A DNA stretch of 9,796 bases, taken from contig JAIRNU010000073.1 in assembly GCA_031257945.1 (NCBI GenBank), positions 1 through 9,796 of the forward strand, in the 5' to 3' direction. This DNA comes from Holosporales bacterium. Lineage in GTDB: Bacteria > Pseudomonadota > Alphaproteobacteria > BNTO01. Of this stretch, positions 6,910 through 9,796 are shown piece after piece. Made by a program: the position numbers and the translations under genes. Each line of letters begins with the position of its first letter. The first letter of the stretch is position 1. Below the pieces are notes generated by a model. That model was given only the letters and a program-made list of their open reading frames with translations. It was not told the DNA's origin and did not search any database.

Positions 6910-7032
6910 GGTACGGCGTAGGGCCATTTAGTTCTAGCATAAACACGGCAGAAAGCCTCACCATTTAGTTCTGACTGGTTGCTGAATTTCTACCAGCTCT
7001 GAGGGAGAACTAAAAGGCCCTGGGTACGGCGT
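6910..7032. mobile_element. MITE-like fold-back element with flanking direct repeats
   Basis: GGGCCATTTAGTTCT (6921-6935) is the reverse complement of AGAACTAAAAGGCCC (7006-7020) with one mismatch. The pair is flanked by the 10-mer GGTACGGCGT at 6910-6919 and 7023-7032, which looks like a target-site duplication. A second copy of CCATTTAGTTCT lies inside at 6961-6972, and a small inner hairpin (CTGGT/ACCAG) sits between it and the right arm. No protein is encoded. The element lies between paralogues 1 and 2. Confidence 0.55.
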
Positions 7033-7112
7033 CTAATTTTGAGGAAGTTAGTGATTAACGTTGCCTGTTGTGATACCATTGCGGCGTGTACAACAGTAAT
7101 AGAGAGATTCTT

Positions 7113-7826
7113 ATGAAAAAATTTTTTATGATGGCCATTGCGGTTTTTAGTGTATGCCACCCTGATATGCATGGAACGAGAATGAGGGGCAACGCAACGG
7201 CAAGCAGGTTCCCACCAGAGGCAGATGCTCGGTTGCGCGCACTAGTCGAGGAGCACGGGGTAGGGAACTGGACCGTGGTCGCTTCTTTGATGCCCGAGCC
7301 ATGGAATTCCCGGACAGTATGTGCTAGGCGCTGGAATCAGTATATTGATCCAGTGTTGACTAAAGATCCTTTTTCGCCAGAAGAAGACGCCATTATTATG
7401 AATTTCGTCGCCAGGAATTCGACAAAGCAGTGGCGGACCCTCAAAAAGCAGCACTTACCTCACAGACCGACTGCTAGTTTGTTTAATAGGTTCAGGCTGA
7501 TAGCAAGGAAAATGCAAGAGATGGGGCTGTCGGAGCAAGACGCTATTTTACACGTACGAAAATTTAAGGGCGTCGCTGGGATATTTACACCGGAGGAGGC
7601 GCAGGCTATCCGAGAGAGGATTGGAACGGTGTACGAGCAGTGGGAGCAAGACCACGACCAAGCTCCGGATTACAGTATTGAGTCTTTCCAAGAGAGGGTT
7701 AGAATAGCGCGCGAGCATAGACGCGAAAATCCGTCGCTTGCAGCGATTCCACCGGAGCTCCAAGAGCGGGCAAGGAGAATGCGCGAACGAGCCGCAGAGA
7801 TCTTAGGTAGTACTGCTGAAGGTTAA
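7113..7826 (+). CDS. Secreted protein with two Myb/SANT repeats, paralogue 2
   Basis: The 237-residue product starts at the ATG at 7113 (AGAGAG at 7101-7106); a GTG at 7086 in the same frame would put residues ahead of the signal peptide and is rejected. The signal peptide is MKK, FFMMAIAVFSVC, then HPDMHG. The Myb part follows almost directly. Repeat 1 covers about 31-78, with F33, W53 and W74, and passes through CARRWNQYIDPVL into repeat 2 at about 85-132 (FSPEEDAIIM; F87, W107, F127). The link between the repeats strongly resembles the R2-R3 junction of eukaryotic Myb proteins, which reads like CRxRWxNxLxP followed by a basic stretch and FS/WTxEED. A two-residue insertion (PEPWNSRT rather than PGRS) sits before the recognition helix. 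The C-terminal 90 residues are charged and helical, ending in an ARRMRERAAEILGS tail shared with paralogue 3. It is the shortest copy, lacking the linker. Confidence 0.87.
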   Translation: MKKFFMMAIAVFSVCHPDMHGTRMRGNATASRFPPEADARLRALVEEHGVGNWTVVASLMPEPWNSRTVCARRWNQYIDPVLTKDPFSPEEDAIIMNFVARNSTKQWRTLKKQHLPHRPTASLFNRFRLIARKMQEMGLSEQDAILHVRKFKGVAGIFTPEEAQAIRERIGTVYEQWEQDHDQAPDYSIESFQERVRIAREHRRENPSLAAIPPELQERARRMRERAAEILGSTAEG

Positions 7827-7895
7827 CCGCGGGTCGTTCGCCTGCATCTTTTGAGCCTTAGCCTAAGAAGACGAGCAAGCCGCTGACAGCATATA
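7674..7895 (+). repeat. 222-nt direct repeat, 3' block (copy 1 of 2)
   Basis: This block aligns without gaps to 9123-9344 with nine mismatches by hand count (about 96% identity). It covers the last 50 codons plus the stop of paralogue 2 and continues 69 nt beyond the stop codon, where only two mismatches occur. It ends at AGTTCTGAC (7895-7903), a 9-mer that also occurs inside the fold-back element at 6967-6975. Confidence 0.9.
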
Positions 7896-8142
7896 GTTCT
7901 GACGAAACAGTCGCCGTACAAGCAAATACCCAACCTATAAGAAGGTGGATTGCTGCGAGTACGGCTCTGCTGGCGTCGAGGGCCTAACATGCCCGGCTAG
8001 TTCTACCTGCTGCCAATGCATAGCGGAAGGAAGGCTTGAGGAGACGGAAAACCGAGCAGAACAGCGAGGGAACCAAAAATTTGAATTCTCTTTTGTCAGC
8101 ACAAATAATTTGACTAACGTTGCCTATTATGATAGCGTACCA
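7896..8142. other. Spacer between paralogues 2 and 3
   Basis: No supported gene. A GTG-initiated open frame at 7945-8148 would give a 67-residue cysteine-rich peptide but has no convincing start and runs into the conserved upstream block of paralogue 3. GGGCCTAACATGC at 7980-7992 is a short member of the dispersed repeat seen at 3834 and 9402. From about 8094 the sequence resembles the upstream region of paralogue 1, including TTTTGTCAG and AACGTTGCCTATTATG. Confidence 0.5.
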
Positions 8143-8242
8143 CTGTAACGTGTTGATAAAGAGATTTTATGAAAAGAATTTTTATGATGGTTATTGCGGT
8201 TTTCAGTGTATGCCCCTTTGATATGTATGGAACGAGAGTCCA
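8143..8242 (+). repeat. 100-nt direct repeat, leader and signal-peptide block (copy 2 of 2)
   Basis: Identical over all 100 positions to 5960-6059, including third codon positions and the untranslated leader, which points to a recent duplication or gene conversion rather than selection on protein alone. Patchy similarity continues in the coding sequence to about 8327. Confidence 0.85.
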
Positions 8243-9275
8243 GCCCGTAACTGCAATCATTTTTGGCCAGGATGCATATCCATTAGACCACGGTAGACTT
8301 GATCCGCGGTATTTCCCCGACAATCCACTACCACGCCCCCCGCATTTACCACGCCCCCCGTTCTTTCCTCCAGTTATACCAAATCTCATTGATATAGCCG
8401 ATCACACCTATTCTTCCGCGTCCGATCAGGTCGAACGCGTTGCAACTGATGGTGCTTCTAAAAGTGAACGAGCTGTGCTTGACTATAGAATGACAGATGT
8501 GGCTCCGGAAAGGCCTTCCGTCCCAGAGCATTTATTGGTTCCATCTGTAACACCATTTTCGGGATCTGGTATCGGTCCAGCAGAATTCCCACTGCAAGGG
8601 GCACAACGGCAACATCCGTACAAAGATGCAGTCAGGTTTACACCAGCGGCAGATGCTCAGTTGTGCGCACTAGTCGAACAGTATGGGACCCACGACTGGA
8701 GAAAAATCGCTTCTATGATGCCTGCGCCATGGGATTCACGAAAAGCATGTGCTGGCCGCTGGAATCAATGTCTTAAGCCAGCATTGAGTAAGGGCGATTT
8801 TTCATGGGAAGAAGACGCCATTATAATGACGTTCGTCAGCTTGTATCCGGCGCGATGGGCCCTTCTACACCAGATTCTCTTACCTTCCAGATCGGTTAAC
8901 CGTTTGCTTAGTAGGTACAAAACGATAACAAAGAGAACGCGAAAGTATAATCTGTCGTGGCAAGAAGCTATTTTATGCCAGTATGGGAAAGTAGTTAAGC
9001 GAGCACCACTTACAGAGGAGGAGTTGCAGGCTATCCAAGATAGGGTTAGAACGGCATACGAGCAGCGGGGGACCACGCCAGATGCAACGATACCATCACC
9101 AGGAACCGGAGCCACTGATGATAGTATTGAGTCTTTCCAAGAGAGGGTTAGGATAGCGCTCGAGCATAAACGCGAAAATCCGTCGCTTGCAGCGATTCCA
9201 CCGGAGCTCCAAGAGCGGGCTAGGATAATGCGCGCACGAGTCGCAGAGATCTTAGGTAGTACTGCTGAAGGTTAA
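8169..9275 (+). CDS. Secreted protein with two Myb/SANT repeats, paralogue 3 (mosaic, long linker)
   Basis: The longest copy, 368 residues. Residues 1-24 (signal peptide) are identical to paralogue 1, and similarity to it continues to about residue 53 (DPRYFPDNP). A proline-rich, low-complexity linker follows at about 53-155, including two PRPP units encoded by a 14-nt direct repeat (8329-8342 and 8347-8360). Myb repeat 1 spans about 155-202 (F157, W177, W198; PAPWDSRKAC before the recognition helix) and repeat 2 about 209-255 (FSWEEDAIIM; F211, W230, Y250), both most like paralogue 2. The tail from about 319 (SIESFQERVRIA) to the end is almost identical to paralogue 2. The ribosome site is AAAGAG as in paralogue 1. 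The role is inferred as for its paralogues: exported, DNA- or chromatin-binding. The copy is best read as a recombinant of the other two types plus an inserted linker. Confidence 0.87.
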   Translation: MKRIFMMVIAVFSVCPFDMYGTRVQPVTAIIFGQDAYPLDHGRLDPRYFPDNPLPRPPHLPRPPFFPPVIPNLIDIADHTYSSASDQVERVATDGASKSERAVLDYRMTDVAPERPSVPEHLLVPSVTPFSGSGIGPAEFPLQGAQRQHPYKDAVRFTPAADAQLCALVEQYGTHDWRKIASMMPAPWDSRKACAGRWNQCLKPALSKGDFSWEEDAIIMTFVSLYPARWALLHQILLPSRSVNRLLSRYKTITKRTRKYNLSWQEAILCQYGKVVKRAPLTEEELQAIQDRVRTAYEQRGTTPDATIPSPGTGATDDSIESFQERVRIALEHKRENPSLAAIPPELQERARIMRARVAEILGSTAEG

Positions 9276-9344
9276 CCGCGGGTCGTTCGCCTGCATCTTT
9301 TGAGCCTTAGCCTAAGAAGACGAGTAATCCGCTGACAGCATATA
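9123..9344 (+). repeat. 222-nt direct repeat, 3' block (copy 2 of 2)
   Basis: The second copy of the block at 7674-7895. Similarity stops abruptly after CATATA at 9344, and beyond it the two loci share nothing recognisable. Confidence 0.9.
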
Positions 9345-9401
9345 TAGCCAATCGCGTTTAATTTGTAGTTTTCGCTCAAGTATAGACGCGCCCGCTTTAA
9401 A

Positions 9402-9433
9402 GGCCCATTAACATGCCAAACGCAACACTACAT
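9402..9433. repeat. Dispersed repeat, copy 2
   Basis: Ungapped match to 3834-3865 (25 of 32). It lies just before the long inverted repeat, and its CAAACGCAACAC (9417-9428) recurs inside the left arm of that repeat at 9453-9464. Confidence 0.4.
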
Positions 9434-9437
9434 ATCT

Positions 9438-9590
9438 CGCCTCTTAACAAATCAAACGCAACACCAGCCCCAAAAAATCACGCAAAAGCCATCTCATCAA
9501 ATTCCATGCTCGTAAGCTATCATGATTTTGATGTGGTGGCTTTTGCGTGATTTTTTGGGGCTGGTGTTGCGTTTGATTTGTTAAGAGGCG
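9438..9590. repeat. Long inverted repeat: 54-bp perfect stem, 153-nt hairpin
   Basis: Positions 9438-9491 are the exact reverse complement of 9537-9590. Pairing continues inward to 9501/9527 with one G-T pair and one mismatch, then breaks up around a small hairpin (GCT, loop CGTA, AGC at 9508-9517). Each arm reads from CGCCTCTTAAC to CGCAAAAGCCA. There is no open reading frame and no T-run on either side, so it is not an ordinary terminator. It may be a fold-back transposable element, or a transcribed RNA duplex that RNase III could cut. Perfect pairing over 54 bp implies recent origin or maintenance by conversion. Confidence 0.9.
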
Positions 9591-9645
9591 CAAGGGCTGA
9601 AAATGGCTTTCGCGACAGCTCTATTGACACTCTCCAAAAAAACAG

Positions 9646-9674
9646 TTGCTTTTGAGATGCTCTGAATGTATACA
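9646..9674 (+). promoter_or_regulatory. Candidate promoter of the last gene
   Basis: TTGCTT (9646-9651) and TATACA (9669-9674) with a 17-bp spacer give a moderate match. A consensus TTGACA also lies at 9624-9629 but has no good -10 at the right distance. Either would start transcription 30-60 nt before the ATG at 9712. Confidence 0.3.
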
Positions 9675-9711
9675 TCCAGTTATATTGGGAACCTTTTTAT
9701 TCAGAGAAGAT

Positions 9712-9796
9712 ATGAAGAAACTTTTTGCCATGGCTAGTATGCTGGTCTTCTTACATGGTCCAGTACAGTGTGACGCTGGAGTTCTGGCAGAGATGT
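9712..9796 (+). CDS. Exported protein, 5' part only
   Basis: Only the first 28 codons are inside the window. They encode a convincing signal peptide: MKK, a hydrophobic core LFAMASMLVFLHG, and a likely cleavage after CDA at about residue 22. The signal peptide differs from that of the Myb-like paralogues, so it need not belong to that family. AGAGAAG lies just before the ATG as a ribosome site. The function cannot be judged. Confidence 0.65.
   Translation, partial: MKKLFAMASMLVFLHGPVQCDAGVLAEM

Noticed and set aside
7086..7112. Upstream GTG start for paralogue 2
   Set aside because: It would place nine extra residues before a standard signal peptide, and the ribosome site AGAGAG is positioned for the ATG at 7113.
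7945..8148. 67-codon cysteine-rich open frame between paralogues 2 and 3
   Set aside because: The GTG start lacks a properly spaced ribosome site, and the 3' third runs through the conserved upstream region of paralogue 3, so it is probably chance.
8329..8360. Short GC-rich repeats as a CRISPR-like array
   Set aside because: There are only two 14-nt units, in frame within a coding sequence and encoding a proline-rich motif.

Overview
The window looks like part of an alphaproteobacterial genome, probably a host-associated one such as a protist endosymbiont of the Holosporales or a related group. That placement is inference. It rests on an alphaproteobacterial-type RNase J, a biotin-uptake S component (BioY), a helix-turn-helix/Rcp1-type receiver fusion, a truncated polysaccharide gene, long AT-rich spacers with fold-back repeats, and above all three secreted proteins carrying eukaryote-like Myb/SANT repeats. 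No tRNA, rRNA, CRISPR array, transposase or phage gene is visible.

Left part (1-2200): a membrane protein resembling only the N-terminal half of FlaA1/CapD-type nucleotide-sugar enzymes (286-1218), with the catalytic half missing. It is followed by a 127-bp element with perfect 20-bp terminal inverted repeats (1277-1403), a BioR-like site and bioY (1584-2135). bioY converges on a minus-strand gene for a small Sec-exported protein of unknown function (2202-2828), with a hairpin between the two stop codons.

Middle (2830-5985): an orphan regulator that fuses an XRE helix-turn-helix to an Rcp1-like CheY receiver (3087-3833), then RNase J (4168-5862) behind an extended -10 promoter and a leader with three similar 11-mers. 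No histidine kinase lies nearby.

Right part (5960-9345): a tandem family of three paralogues (5986-6783, 7113-7826, 8169-9275). Each has a Sec-type signal peptide followed by two Myb-like repeats with the expected aromatic spacing. The third copy is a mosaic. Its leader and signal peptide match copy 1 exactly over 100 nt, its Myb core resembles copy 2 but is diverged, and its 3' end plus about 70 nt past the stop match copy 2 at about 96%. The spacers hold a MITE-like fold-back element (6910-7032) and, after the array, a 153-nt hairpin with a 54-bp perfect stem (9438-9590). A further exported protein begins at 9712 and runs off the window.

How the genes fit together: the array reads as a locus of exported, recombining, DNA-binding-like proteins that could act on host chromatin. 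The surrounding genes (biotin uptake, RNA turnover, orphan regulation, decayed polysaccharide gene) fit a reduced, host-dependent lifestyle. The host-nucleus idea is a hypothesis; the sequence itself shows only the signal peptides, the Myb-type repeats and the mosaic relationships.
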